A stretch of DNA of 63,158 nt from Fonticula-like sp. SCN 57-25. Its lineage: Eukaryota; Nucleariida; Rotosphaerida. This document shows, piece after piece, positions 21,178 through 33,500 of this stretch. The position numbers and the translations under genes were made by a program. Positions within the stretch are counted from its first letter, which is position 1, and each line of letters begins with the position of its first letter. The DNA lies in contig MEDX01000007.1 in assembly GCA_001724245.1 (NCBI GenBank), forward strand, positions 1-63,158, given 5' to 3'. A model generated the notes under the pieces. The model was not told the DNA's origin and made no database searches. It worked only from the letters and a program-made list of their open reading frames with translations.

Positions 21178-23003
21178 TCAATGTGATTTGATACGGAGCG
21201 TGCCCTTGACGTCCATGAGCTGCCGGTCCAGCTCGGCAAACGTGTCGTTGAAATCGAAGCCGATGTCAAACAGCGCACTGCCCACATCGCTCGGCGGCTG
21301 CGCCGCTGGCGCCGCGCTCTCCTTCTGAGCATCGGCCGACTCGGACGGCGGCGTAAAGAGGTTGACGAGCCGGCTGGCCGGCGGCGCGGGCTTTGCCGCC
21401 TCGTCCGCCTTGGGCGCGACCGGCGTGAGCCCACGCATCCCGCGGATGGACGCGTTCACCATGGCCTTGTCGTTTTTTGACGTTTCCTATACAAAAGGCG
21501 GTGAGCAAGGCGCTGCTGCACGGCGGCGGCGGCGTACGAGAGCGGACGCAAGCGAGTCCATCTGGCCGGTCGTAGCGGCGGCGCCAGATTCCTTGGCGGC
21601 CTCGGCGGCGGCGCTCTTCTCCTTGCGTGCCTTGAGCTTCTCGGCCAGCTCGAGGATAGCGGCCTGCCGCAGCTCCACTAAAAGCCAGACGTCAGCGACC
21701 AACATTGCTATTCACTACTCGTACCCAGCTTGTCCTCTGCGCTCTTGGGCGCCTGCATCCTGCGCTTGAGCGTGCCGAGGCGGTTCATAAGCGGCGCGTT
21801 CTTGGCGAGCGGGACGTAGGCGGGCGGCGGCGGCGGCGGTGGCGGCGGCGGAGGCGGCGGCGTCGCGCCCTTCTCAAACGCGGTAAGCCGCTCCTTGAGC
21901 GACGCGGCCTCCTCACGCGCGGCGTCCATTGACGCCTCCATCTCGTCGCAGCGCTTCTGGGCGGCGACGAGCGAGCGCTGCGCGTCCTCGAGCTTGCATT
22001 CGAGCTGCGTGACAGTCATGAGGTCCACGTGCGACTCGCGGCGCGCGTCAAGCTGCAGCTGCAGGCTCTGCACCTCGCGCTCGGCCACCTCGCGGTACCC
22101 CTTCTCGACGCTCAGCGCCTGCTGCACCTTGACGAGTTCCGAAGCAGGGATCGCCTCGGCGTTCTTGGCGTCCGCCGTCGCCTTGGCCGCCTCGAGTTCG
22201 GCCGACAGGCGCGCGACCAGCTTTTCCGCCTCTTGGCGCTTGACAACCTCGGCGGTGTACCTGCGGCGCGCGTCAGTTGTGGCAAGGCGAGCAAGTAGAC
22301 GTACGTCTCGGACATGGAGCGGTACTCGCCCATCGTCTGCTCGGCCGCCTGGCTCAGCTTGGCGTTGCTGTTCTCCGCCGACTCGGCGCGCATGACCGCT
22401 TCGGCCAGGAGGGTCTGCGTCTGCTGGAGACGGTCGCCAAGTTCTGCCGACCATGCGTCAGCACGACGGTACAGTGAGTAAGCTCGTACCGCTCAGCGTC
22501 GAGATGAGGTACACATTGTCCTTGTCTTCATCCTCGAGAACGAGCGACGTCGCGGGCACGGGAGAGCGGCTCGCCTCGCGCTGAGGAGCAAGCTCCTCCA
22601 GCTGCTTCTCCAACGCGGCGCGCTGGTTCACCTCCTCGGTGTACTTTTCCTTGAGCGCGTAAAACTCTTCGAGGCCGTGCTGCGCCACTGAGAAGAAACA
22701 GGGAGTTAATGCGACATTCCACAAAAGGAATGTCAAGCGTACGCGACTTGAGTGTAACAAGCAGCTGCTGCGTGTCCGCCAGCTGACCCTTCGTCGCCGC
22801 ATGCGCGCTGGTTTCCGACTGAAGTGCGCGCGCCTGATTGATGTGCTCGACGCGAGCTATACTTACAAATCAGATGACATTATGATAAAGCGGCATCGCG
22901 TACCCCTCTCCCACAGCCGCAAGACGCGCTCAACCTTGGCAAGCGCGCCCGCCTTCTCCTCCTCTAGCGTCCGGCACCGAGCCAGAAGCGAATCAAAGTC
23001 CAT
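21178..23003 (-). CDS. Coiled-coil protein with polyproline and basic helix (shootin-like layout)
   Basis: Start at 23003 (MDFDSLLARCRTLEEEKAGALAKVERVL). The N-terminal two thirds are heptad-rich coiled coil in several exons (LEEFYALKEKYTEEVNQRAALEKQLEEL, then RLSAELEAAKATADAKN and QCKLEDAQRSL-type helices). A run of 13 prolines (DNA about 21,823-21,863) follows. After it come LMNRLGTLKRRMQAP and a VELRQAAILELAEKLKARKEK helix, then a Ser/Ala-rich tail with MVNASIRGMRGLTPV. The order coiled coil, polyproline, basic WH2-like helix and DLK/ELRQ helix resembles animal shootin-1, an actin-clutch protein. That is a layout comparison, not proven orthology. Polyproline suggests profilin or SH3 partners. 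Six introns; about 490 residues. Confidence 0.65.
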
Positions 23004-23218
23004 GGCGAGTGCCTGGCCTGATCCTCAGAATGCACCGCTGGCCACGTGGATGTTTGTTGGAATGCGCAACTTTCAGCAGATCGCATCGCGGGAATAGGAA
23101 AGTATGGCACTGAGGCCTTGAAACAGAGCAAAAGATATAAAGATATATAAAGTGTTTGAAGCAATGATGCCAAGTAGGTTTGATGATAATTTATAGGTAC
23201 ATGCAAGCCATAGTATGG

Positions 23219-24609
23219 CTAGTTCATTGAATGCGAAGTGGAGAGCGCCTTGACCGTCTCCTCGGCGTCCTCGATATCGTCGTCCTCCTCCTCCATCGGG
23301 AAGCGCAAAATTGCCGCCACTCCGGTGAGCTGCGCCGCATCTCAGTTAGATAGAGCACATACGCAAAAATAGTAGAGCATACCTGGTCGAGCTGCTCTCC
23401 CGTGACGTGCGCCGACGAAAAGATGTGCACGGTGCCGCTTGTGAGTTTGACGAGCTCGACGAGCTCGATGTAGCGCTTGCGCGTCTCGATATTGTCGGCG
23501 CGGAACAGCGAATCAGAGACGAGCAGCGTGTCAATGGCCTGGTTGTCTGCCGCGCGCAGGACGGCCTTGTAGCCGTAGTGGGCGCGGTTCGGGTCCGAGT
23601 TCATCATCTTGTAAAAGGTGTCCATCGAGCGGAACTCGCTCGCCGCCTTGGTATCAACCATGCGTACATTCACCGTGGGGTCCTGCAGCACATCTGGTGT
23701 CGTTCGCGTAAGCGCCACGGTGAAAAAAAGCAAGCGATTGGCGTACCGCGGAGGGCGTACTTGTGGCCGCTCGACGAGTGGGCGAGGATGAACTTTGAGC
23801 GGTTCTCGAGGATGGTCTTGTTCTCGGTGCGCACCGCCTGGTCAATCATGTACTCGTACATTTGGTCGCGGAGGAAGCCGGGGCTGGCAATGATGACGCA
23901 CTTTACAACGTCAAAGTTGACGTAGCGGACGATCGCCTGGTAGACGGCGTCCAGGAACTTGTTGACGCCCTTGTCGTGCTGTGTCGTGTCGCCGCGGCGC
24001 TTCCGCGGAACACCGACTTCAATGCGCTGACGGACGATGGTGATGCTCTCCATGACAAGGCAGACGTTGGCCAGGCCCTCCTGCATAAGAATCGCAACGC
24101 AGTCGGCGCGTGCCGCGACATCACACGCTGAAGTGATGCGCTCAAGCGTCACGCTGTCCCACTCGTCCTTAAAGATCTCAAAGTCGCGGTTCAGCTCAAG
24201 ATCAAGCGTGTGAAACGCGCCCATCTTAACAAACTGTTCCAGGAGGTGTGAGCCGCGGCATCGGGACTGCTGCAAGCGCACCTTGTTCTCCTCGGTATTG
24301 CGTCCAGTGAGGCGCAGCGTGCCGGCCCCGGGATCAAAGTGTATTGTGTCCACCTGAATAGTAAGAACTGTGCGCACACGCGACGACTCCATGGAGCCCG
24401 TCTGGCTCTCACTTTGTACGCGGCTAGAGCACGAAACCTGTTAGGCGACCATCGTCGTGCACACGTCTAGCATACCGGACCGTCGTCGATCGTACCCGAT
24501 CTCCCTTCATGATCAGGTTGTACGTGTGCCACATGTCTTCCTCATTCTCAGGATAGAGCTTTATCCTCCCCGCGCCGTCGCGATCAATGTCCTTAAACTT
24601 GAGCTGCAT
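23219..24609 (-). CDS. PELO: Pelota/Dom34 ribosome-rescue factor
   Basis: eRF1 paralogue that, with Hbs1, splits stalled ribosomes. The first exon (MQLKFKDIDRDGAGRIKLYPENEEDMWHTYNLIMKGDRVRSTTVR) is the Pelota-specific N-terminal Sm-like domain. Next come DTIHFDPGAGTLRLTGRNTEEN and GSHLLEQFVKMGAFHTLDLELNRDF. The central domain contains DCVAILMQEGLANVCLV and PRKRRGDTTQHDKGVNKFLDAVYQ. The C-terminal domain runs YGYKAVLRAADNQAIDTLLVSDSLFR and ends with an acidic FPMEEEDDDIEDAE tail. The GGQ peptide-release motif of eRF1 is absent, as expected. Five introns; about 380 residues, family size. Divergent from FANCI across 143 bp. Confidence 0.96.
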
Positions 24610-24719
24610 GCCTGCACCAGGTCGACGATGACGCACCGCTCACGCAACCACTGGTCCCGCCCGCGTCTCTGATAGAGACGATTTAGGGTAGCGCAATCGA
24701 TGCGCCACTGAATTGCGCG

Positions 24720-24740
24720 CCAAGTTCAAAATTGCATCGT
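24720..24740 (+). promoter_or_regulatory. TTGCAT-type element between Pelota and FANCI
   Basis: AAGTTCAAAATTGCATCG lies 15-30 nt before the FANCI ATG, with TTGCGC on the Pelota side. It is a weaker copy of the TTTGCA-type element found near other starts. Confidence 0.3.
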
Positions 24741-24752
24741 AGCCGTCCCGAA

Positions 24753-27700
24753 ATGAATGCGGACGCTGTGCGCGCGCTCCTCGATCGTGCGTCCGACGAC
24801 GAGGTACGTTACCATACACACACCGTAAGTGTATTCTTACTTATATGTAGGTTTCGGTGGCGCTTGATCGCGCGCTGGCCGACGGTCATGCACCCCAGCT
24901 CGTTGACACGATCCTCGCCCTGGACGACGCCCCTAGCCGCGGGCGCATGTTTGCGCATCTTTTAAGGGTATTACCGAATGCGCCAGAGAAGGCTGCAATG
25001 CGCGTTGTCGGCCAGCTGCTTGGTGTACTAGACACATTTGATATCGATGCGCTTGTGTCGGCGACCGAGAGCATCCTACAGAGCATCTACAAGGGGACGT
25101 GCGGGCAGGGCGCCGTCCTCGAGCTCCTCCCCCGTCTCCTCTCCATTCTATCGCAGCAGCCTCGCTTGGCTGAAGGCGGAGCTGACCTGCAGACAGGCGC
25201 AGAGTTTGTGGAGCGCGCCCTTCAGCGCCTCTGCGAGAAGCGGTGGCCGTCGGCCGTCGCGGTTCGCCTGACCACCGTCCTCCGCGACAGCGATTTGGCC
25301 GACTCGCACCGCGACCTCATCCTACACGCAGCTCTCCGCCACCTCGGTCATGTGGATATCCATGAGCTGCCGTCCCTCACCTACCAAATCCTGTTGCTGG
25401 CGCGCAAGCCAGCCTCGCGGCAGCTTGCGCTTAAAAGTATCCTGGCCCAGATGGACTCCCTCTCTCGTCAGGTGGTCGTATCGCAGCAGGCCACCGGCCC
25501 CACGGGCGGCAGCAGCAGCCGCAGCATTGCCGAAAGCGACGAGAGCATCCGCAGCGTTGGTACCTCGCGCACCGTCCTTCGGCAGGTGCAAGGTAACTGC
25601 CTGCTGCACATCAACTTTGCCATCAAGCAGGATCATGTGCGCCTTTGCGCTGATGGTGCATCTTTTACTAACATTCTTTTCTTTTCAGGAACTCGGCCAG
25701 CTGATTATCAAGGTGGTCCGGTCGCTCGCGGGCGCCGGCATGACGTCATTTAATATGGCGCTGCTGCTGTCGGTCGCCCTCGTGAGCCACTTTGAGGACG
25801 CTGCGATTGGTGCGCTCAAGAGCGGCCTCTGGGCGCGCCTCAACGACGACGTGATGCGCGCCTCGAACGCGTGGCTTGCAAAGGCCGACGCCTCGGACGA
25901 TGACGCAGCCGATGCCGACGCGACGGTTGTTCTGCGGGACATTGTGGCGAGCTCCGCGGACGGGTGGGACCACGTCCTCCCTGCCTTTGTACGGCTCGGC
26001 GCCTGCCTCGTGGACGCCTACGCGGGCAAGCTGTCGAGCAGGAGCATGTGCGACATCCTGGCCGACTCGACGGACGACGCGGCATGCACTCTTGGCACCG
26101 CAAACGACCGCGCTTTCCGACTCGGCCTCGTCATGCTCCACAGCGCCTTTGCCGTACGTCTAGTTTATCGTCGTCGCTGAATGCTAAATGATACACAGAA
26201 ACACGAGCAGTCTCGAGGCGAGATTTTGTCGATGATGAGCGCGCGCCTGCTGAACCGGTCGCCGAGCGCGGGCGCCTTTGTTGCGCTGCTGAGGCGGATT
26301 GTGGCGACGTGCCCACACGCGCTGCTCGAGCAGCTGCAGCGCGTCCGCGATATGATTGACATTCTGGCGTACCTCCCGCTGCCCGTCGCGTCGGCCTTTT
26401 TGGCCGCCATCCGGCCGGTCATCACGCTCAACGTCGCCTTTCAGGACCATTTGGTTCTCGTATTGCGCAAGGCCATCTTTGCAAAGTGCGACACTGCTGC
26501 TACCTGCCTGTTGTCTGACACGCGTCATTAGGGAGATGGAGGCGCGCAAGGTGGCGGTCGCCGGCGTGCTGATGCTTCTTGGCGCGGGCGACGCGGGCGC
26601 CGTCCCTCAGTTTTCACAGCGCGCCTTTTCGCAAGACGCGCGCTCCTCTGCGCCCCCGCCCGCTGCTCTGTCTGCGGGCGAAGTGCTCGCGATCCTGCGC
26701 CGCTGCCTTTCGCAACAACCCGACGTTCGTCTGAGCCTCTACGTGGGTCTGCACCGCGCCGTAACCGACATGCCTCACCTCGCTGTCGACGTGCTCTCGG
26801 TGCTCGAGCCGCACTTTTCAAAGTACTTTGACCCCGATGGCGCGCAGCGCAACCCGTTCCGCACGTCGCTTTGCCTTGAGCAGCAGTCGGGCGCGCAGGG
26901 CGTGCACACATTGGTTGAACCGCTTCCGCAGCTGCTCGCCGTAGTGTGCCGCTGCGTGTCGGTGTCGTCGGCGCAGGCCGGTGCGGCCTCGGACGCGCGC
27001 CTTCAGCATCTCGGCGGCGCCCTTCGCGAGGCGTGCGCGCGCCTTTCCCGCGCCGAGCTTGACGACTTTGGGCTGAGCCGCGCGAGCGACATGAACCCTG
27101 CAACGGCCGCCGGCAGCCGCAACCTCATGACGGCCGCCACAATTGTGTGCTGCATCGAGGTGCTCATGGAGTTTGTCTTTAGCGGCGGGGAGAGATCCAT
27201 GGAGAGCTGCAACCTCATCGTGGCGCTCTTTCACCGCCGTGACGCGCTCATGGCGCTCGCCCGCGACGCCCACGCTGCGCCCGCCGCCGCCCCGGCCACC
27301 GCTGCGGCGACCGCCACGGCTGCGACGGCGGCCGACGCGCACATCAACTCGGGCGTCCACTCGATCGAGTTTGCCGCCGCCTTTTGCCGCTTCATGTTTT
27401 CGGACAATGACCCGCACAACCTGTCGGCGCAGAATGTACTGCGCGCCGAAAAGCCGCTGTTGCGTATGGCGGCGGGCCTCGCGGTACAGTGCCCCGACAC
27501 AGCGCCAGCGCTCGACGCGCCGATGCCCGACCGCGTGTTTGTGAACGCGTGCCTGCTTGGCCGCACGCTCGTGCACGACGTCGCCATGGCGCAGCAGATG
27601 CGCGTGGCGTCGACCGGTCCGGCCGCCAAAGAAAAGGTGCGTGCTTTGCTATTCTATTTGCGCGAGGCTAACAATAAAACCTTTTAGCGAATTGCGTCGA

Positions 27701-29068
27701 TTGCACTTGAAGGGTTTCTTTCGCTGTTCGAGTCCGTCGTTCGGCTGGCGCCGTCGCGAGCGGCCTCTTTCCTTGTGCACACGGCCGGCTCGAGCGGCGG
27801 AGACGACAGCGCTTCGCTACGGGCCGCCTTTGTATACTTTCAAGAGGCAGTGGTGACGCTTGTGGTCGAGCGCGTGCCAATGTACCGCGAGGCGGGCCTG
27901 CTGGTCGGCGCGCTCGAGTCGCTGCTGGCTGGTGGCCTTCTTTCGCAGCCGCTGCGCACCGAGCTGCTCGCGGGCATGTCGGCGTGGCTCGCCACGCTTT
28001 GCGAGGACCAAAACATTGACGACCTCTCGTTCGCGCGCGTCGCCTTTCAGTTTCTCTTTTCCACCGCGGCGTCATCGGCCGACCTCGCCGTTCTTCGCAA
28101 CGCCGTGCGCGACGCGCGTCGGCTGCTTGGCGACATTTTTGAAAAGGACGGCGACGCGGCGGGCGACGACGACATCCGCGGCGACGGTACTGTCCAGATG
28201 GCGGCGGTGAACGCCAAGACGGTCGTGGCGGTGTCTGCGCTCGCGGTCGGCGGAATCGACGCGCTGCTGGCGGGCGCCGAGTGGGGGCTGTCATACGCGC
28301 GCGCGCTCGACGCAGCGCACACGGACGCCGAGGATGGCGCCAAGGGCCGCGCGGCACGCATCGTCGCCGCCGTATCGGAGCGGACGACGCGCGCCGTTGA
28401 GCTGCTCAGCGAGCTACTGCAGGCCATCATGACGGGCGCGGGCGCCGAGGCGCTCCTGCGGGCGCTCACTCGCGCATGCAAACTCGTACTGAATATTGCA
28501 AAGTGGTACGGAAAGAACGCGCACGCCGCGGCGCCCAGCAAAGAGTTTGTCGCGCTCATCGACCTCGTGCTCGGCCGCCTCACTGACGACGCCTACCGTG
28601 CGACATTTCTTATGGCCACACGCCCACTCACACTTTACAGAGTTTATCCCGTTCTGGCAGACGTCCGATCTCGAGAATGCGCGTCTGCAGGCCGAAGCAC
28701 GCGGCGGCGTCGGTGGCGATGGAAAGGGAAAGCGCAAAAAGGGCGCGGCGTCGAATGCGGCGCAGCGCGCGCGCATTTCACGCGAAAGCAAGCTGCTGCC
28801 CAATCTCATCTTTTCCATCGAGCACATGGAGCGGCAGCTCGTGCAGCTCGCCAAGGCGACAAAGGTGCGACTTTTTTCTTTCATGCCCACGTGTCTAATT
28901 TATCTCTAGGTGAACCTTCTCAAGAACTGGAAGCGTGGCGCCGCGCGCGACTTTCGTATCCAGGTTGGCCAGGTGGCGCAGGTGCTGCAGGCCGGCGGCG
29001 GCGACGATGGCGACGGCGACGACGCCGGAAAAGGCCCCGCCAAGCGCGCGCGCACCGACGCTGCGTAG
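24753..29068 (+). CDS. FANCI: Fanconi anaemia protein FANCI
   Basis: Interstrand-crosslink repair protein that forms a DNA clamp with FANCD2. Helical solenoid of about 1,280 residues (human 1,328) in about nine exons. Matches in order: a QLVDTILALDD N-terminal region; LPSLTYQILLLARK; MALLLSVALVSHFED; WDHVLPAFVRLGACLVDAYAGK; RLGLVMLHSAFAKHEQSRGEIL; HLVLVLRKAIFAKEMEARKVAV (across an intron); RRCLSQQPDVRLSLYVGL; and near the end LLPNLIFSIEHMERQLVQLAK with VNLLKNWKRGAARDFRI. The Lys in EARKVAVAG (AAG at 26548-26550) aligns with the human mono-ubiquitination site, and two SQ motifs follow within 30 residues. The C terminus is acidic then basic (KRART), a likely NLS. Divergent from Pelota. Confidence 0.95.
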
Positions 29069-29180
29069 CACTGTGTACAAGAGAGCAAGTTGATATAGTG
29101 TAAACATGTTTGTTGCTGTTGTACAAAAGAGGCAAATGGTATCAATGTAGCAATAAAGTAATAATAGTTGCATAGTTTTG

Positions 29181-32100
29181 CTACTGCGCAGCAGCGGCAG
29201 CGGGCTCCTGCTTGCGTCCGAGGAGCATGTTCATAAACTGGTCGTATCCCTTTGCGTGCATCTCGGTGATCGCCAGCCCCTTTCCATCCGCGTTAAAGAA
29301 GAACAGGAGCACTTCAACCGTGCGCGCGAGCGTAAAGCGCTGCGTCTCGTCCTGCATGATGGCCACGCCGTACTCTTCGCGCGCGAGAATCGACTCGATC
29401 TCCTTGAGGATGAACCGAAAGATGGTCATGACGACGCCCTCGTAAATGCGGTCGTACAGGTGCTTTGAGAGGTACTGGATGAGCGGCGCGAGCATGTCAA
29501 TCATCTCCTCGAGCATGCGTCCAATCTCGGCGTCGGGGTCGGTCGTCGGCTTGCCTTTGGAAACGGTCGCCGTGTGCGACTTGCTCATGCGCGAAAGGCG
29601 CTGCAAAAGTGTCCGCAAAATCGGCGAAAGCTCTTCCTTGATCTGAAACAGCATATTGTGAATATAAAAGGGCAGAAAAAAAAGAAGTGCGCACCAGCAG
29701 CATGGCAATGTCGATGAGCTTTTCAGAGACGGCGCCGATTCCGTCGTGGCAGCGTTGGAACGTGTCCCTGAGCTCGTCGGCGGTCCTCTGCTGCTCTGCG
29801 GCCGGCACGTCCGTGACGCGGCCCAGCAGATTGATGATGCTCTGCGAGATCTTGTCCAGGTTGAGCACGGAAATCTCGACTGAGTTCATCATTTGGCAAA
29901 ACTGCGAGCACGTGCGTCAGCATTTCGCGCACTCTTATTGGTCCACTCGTACCTTTTTGTCGACTGCGACGTCGTACGACGGCTTCTGCTTAAAGAACGA
30001 CTTTACCGCGCGCTTGATCTGCTCCTGCCCCGACAGCTGCTGCCACGGCTGGTACTGCACGGCGTACATGAGCAGGTTGGCCGTGAACGACACGAACGCG
30101 CTGCAGACAATGTCGGCAAAGTCGGTCAGCAGCGACGACAGCACCTCGTGCGACGTCCACTGGAACTGACCCAAAAAGTCGAGCACGCGCGTCAGCCATA
30201 CAAACACCTCGGCAATCGCGACAGAGTGCAGCGACTGCTGGGACACGGCAAGCCACTAAGAATGTGTCAGCAAGGAGCCAAACGCAATGATAACCACGCG
30301 TACCGTGTCGGGGCTAATGGGGATGGCGAGGCATGAGGTCAGGTGCGTGCGCAGCGTGCCCATCCAGGCGGTAAAGTACGGGCGGTACCACTGGTCGACG
30401 GGGAAGGCGACCGCCGACGAGTCAAGGTGCGGCACGTACGCCTCGTTGAGGCGCTGGAGGGCAAAGTAGCCGCGGAAGATGGCGGTCGCGTCGCGCGAGT
30501 CGTACTCGAGGTTGGAAAGGAACGACTGGATGTTGACGGCGAGGCAGGTAAAGTAGCCAGAAGCAGACACTTCAAGAGAATTGCTGCGAAAAGGTGTCAG
30601 AAGAGAGAGATAAAGGGCGTAAAATAAACGCGGCACGACGAGAAAAGTACCAGAAAGCCACCAGAATGACTTAAAATACACCAAAAAGACGTCAAACATG
30701 CACAAAAAACCACTTTCGCACAACACACCACGCCAATATACGTACACAGGGAATGCGTTCTTGTAGTAGACACGGTCAGCCTCGAGCTCGAGCAGCGACG
30801 TCTCCGCCAACGACACAACGTACGTCGCCTTCCCCATTCTCCTCAAATTCTCCGTCTGCGCCAGCAGCATATCAAGCTGATGCGAAATGTTTCGCCTGAC
30901 ACAGTCGCGCAGCAGCAACGAAAAGCTCGGCGACGGCACTGTCGGCTCGCACACGCGGATAATTAACGAGGCAATCCGCAGAATTTCAATATTGTCCTTG
31001 ACGTGCGACAGCGGCATCGTCGTCGGGAAACAGTAACGGTACCGCGAAAGGCGCGTCAGCTGGTACTGCCGCACGCTCTTGAGCGCCCCGACAAGCAAGT
31101 CAACCTATAGGACAGCAAAAGTGCGTTAGAAAAGTGACCATGAGAGGCGGTGCGTACCTCGAGGCGGTTAAAGAATTCGACACGCTTGCCCACCAGGGCC
31201 TGCATCCGCGAAAGGGCTGTCAGCATAATGCTTGTGTCAATCCCCAAATTGATCATCTTTTCCGACAAGATGCGGAACTCGCTGGTAGCAAACATGAGTT
31301 AGCAAAGGGGTACTGGAAATAAATAGAGCGTACATGATCTCGCGGTAGCTGGCGCGGACGCCGTAGCGCTGCCCGTAAATGTCGAGAAGGGCGCGGCAGA
31401 CGGTTGAAGGAAAGCCGGAGCGGTCGAGGTGCGACAGGTCGTACTCGATGACCTTGCGCGCCAGCATTTGAAACATGCCTGGAAAAAGAGTCAGCAAAGT
31501 CGAAAATTGGGCACAAACATGAGGAAAGCAAAAAACAAGAACGAAAATTTCACTATCACACAAACGCTAATAACATGATTTAAAGCAAAAAGGGGCACAA
31601 CATGACACAAAAAAGAGCCAAATACGCACCATAGTGATCGGGCAGCGAGTAATAATTTTGCTTTGCCCAGCGATATGACACGCTGACAAACACCTTTTCG
31701 TCCCATGCAAACTCCCCCTCTCTCAACACCGCGCTCGCGACTGCGCTGCCCTCAGGCTCCATCAGCCCGTCGAGCGAGAGCGCGAGCCTCCCGAGCGGCA
31801 GCTGCGCCTGGCTCTGCGTCGACGCGACGCGCAGCGGCGACAGCTCTTCATCGCCGATGCCGCCGCCGTTCGCGCGCTGCGTGCTCATGTACGGCACCGA
31901 TAGGCGGTCATCGTCAAGCAGCTCAACGTCAAGCTCATGCGTCGCGCTGCTCACGTGGATGACACTCACGTCATCCTCAAAGCCGAATTGCCGCTCTGGC
32001 AGCGGTTCTAACAGGGGGTGAGTAAAACTGGGAAAAGTTTGCATTGCCAACGTACCGCTCTCGATGCCGCCGACGCCAATCACCTGCAGTATCAGCTGGC

Positions 32101-33500
32101 CAACAAAGCTGCGTTTACGCTGATAGGGATAGGAAAAATAAGCAACCAGGAACCCATGGAGAAAATTTGTTCGCCGCACCTTTTCGGTGAGCCTCGTGCG
32201 GCAGCGCGCGAGAACCTGCTCGGGGTTGACTTGCGGGAGGCCCGACACGCGCAAGGCCACGTCGCACACCTCCTCGTAGCGCCACTGGTCGTACACGGCC
32301 TGCGACGGGAACGACTCGCGCGTGTAGATCGGGTGAAAATCGATGGCGGCGATGCGCGTCACGACTTCGTCAATAAGAATGTTGGTGTCGGCGATGCGCC
32401 GCTTGTCCAAATTGATGACCGTCTTGTGCGTCTCGGGGTCAATTTGAAAGAGCTAGCAGATGTCAGCGCCGCACGGCCATAAAAAATCCTCGTACCTTGA
32501 GCACGAGCTGCAGCAGCTCGGCGGTGCGCACTTTGGCCACTTCAGAGTCATCCTCGGACCCGACGCGGCGATCGCCGGCGGCCGCCGCCAGGGCCGCCGC
32601 TGTCGTGGCCGCGACCACGAGCGGGCTCGAATTGCGCGTCGAGGTCGCAGTCGAAAGGCTCCGCCGATGCGACCGCTGAACGCCACGCTGGGTAATGTCG
32701 CTCGTCGACCGCGTGAAGCCGCTGTCCGTGCTGCTACTCGGCTGGACGACGGTCTCGTCCTCGGAGACAGGGCTCAATGGATCGCCGCCGAGCGACCTCA
32801 CAGAGTCGGTTGGGCCCGCTAGCGTCATCGACAGCGAATGATCAAGCTGCTCGGTCACGCGCTGCACGTCCACCTTCGAATCACGAAGCGACCTAAAAGA
32901 AGAAAGAAAAGGGAGTTAGTACGGGACGGCGGGCGGTGATCCGCGGACCTGTCTGTGCTCAGATTGCCGTACACGGCAAACTCCCACTGGGCGATCGCCA
33001 CCTGACACTGGACGTCTGTCGCGGCGGGATCCAGCCCGCGGAGGATCGCGACCACGGTCGCCCGGTGAAGGCGCTTCTCCTCGGTAGAAAGACGCACAAC
33101 AGGGCGGTCATTGCGCTGAAACAGGTTATTGGTGTTCCACCGCTTGCTCGAGCTGCTGCTCTCCTTGGTCACGTCCTCGAGCTGCTTTTGAAGCTGCTTA
33201 CCGTACGTCGTCTGGGAAGCGCCACAGGTGAGCTCGCGAAAGGAAAGGCAAAGCATAAAGCGCGCACAAGGTCACTCGTCTTGGAGAGAAACGTGGAGAG
33301 GTCTGTCGACTGCACAAAGGTGGCATCGGTATCCCCAGGTAGCTTTAGCCCGAAATCGAGCGGGATTGGCCGTTTTGATAAAACTAGTTTCTGTTTTAGC
33401 CCTAATAATGTCGACCTAGAAGCGGAGCGCAAGCGCGCGAGTCAGCTATGCGTAACAGACCACCTCAGCGCGGGCGTGTCCCTGCGTACTTTGAGTCCAT
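29181..33500 (-). CDS. C2-domain protein with Munc13-like (MUN/MHD) helical region
   Basis: Large protein of about 1,150 residues in 14 or so exons. Start MDSKSTLLGLKQKL at 33500, the Lys codon split by an intron. N-terminal region helical with a Ser/Thr/Asp-rich insert. A C2 domain lies at about 31,700-32,160: a RSFVGQLILQVIGVGGI strand, then HELDVELLDDD, LGRLALSLDGL, and KVFVSVSYRWA. The remainder is all-helical: EYDLSHLDRSGFPSTVCRALLDIYG, FFNRLEV, YKNAFPVY, VNIQSFLSNLEYDSRDATAIF, a WTSHEVLSSLLTDFADIVCSAF segment, SVEISVLNLDKISQSIINLLG and VLLFFFNADGKGL. The C2 plus MUN pattern suggests a vesicle-priming factor of the Munc13/BAIAP3/UNC13D type, acting at the plasma membrane with calcium and SNAREs. 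The MUN match is from pattern memory only. Confidence 0.6.

Noticed and set aside
23219-24609. eRF1 instead of Pelota
   Set aside because: No GGQ or NIKS motif, and the N-terminal Sm-like domain matches Pelota.
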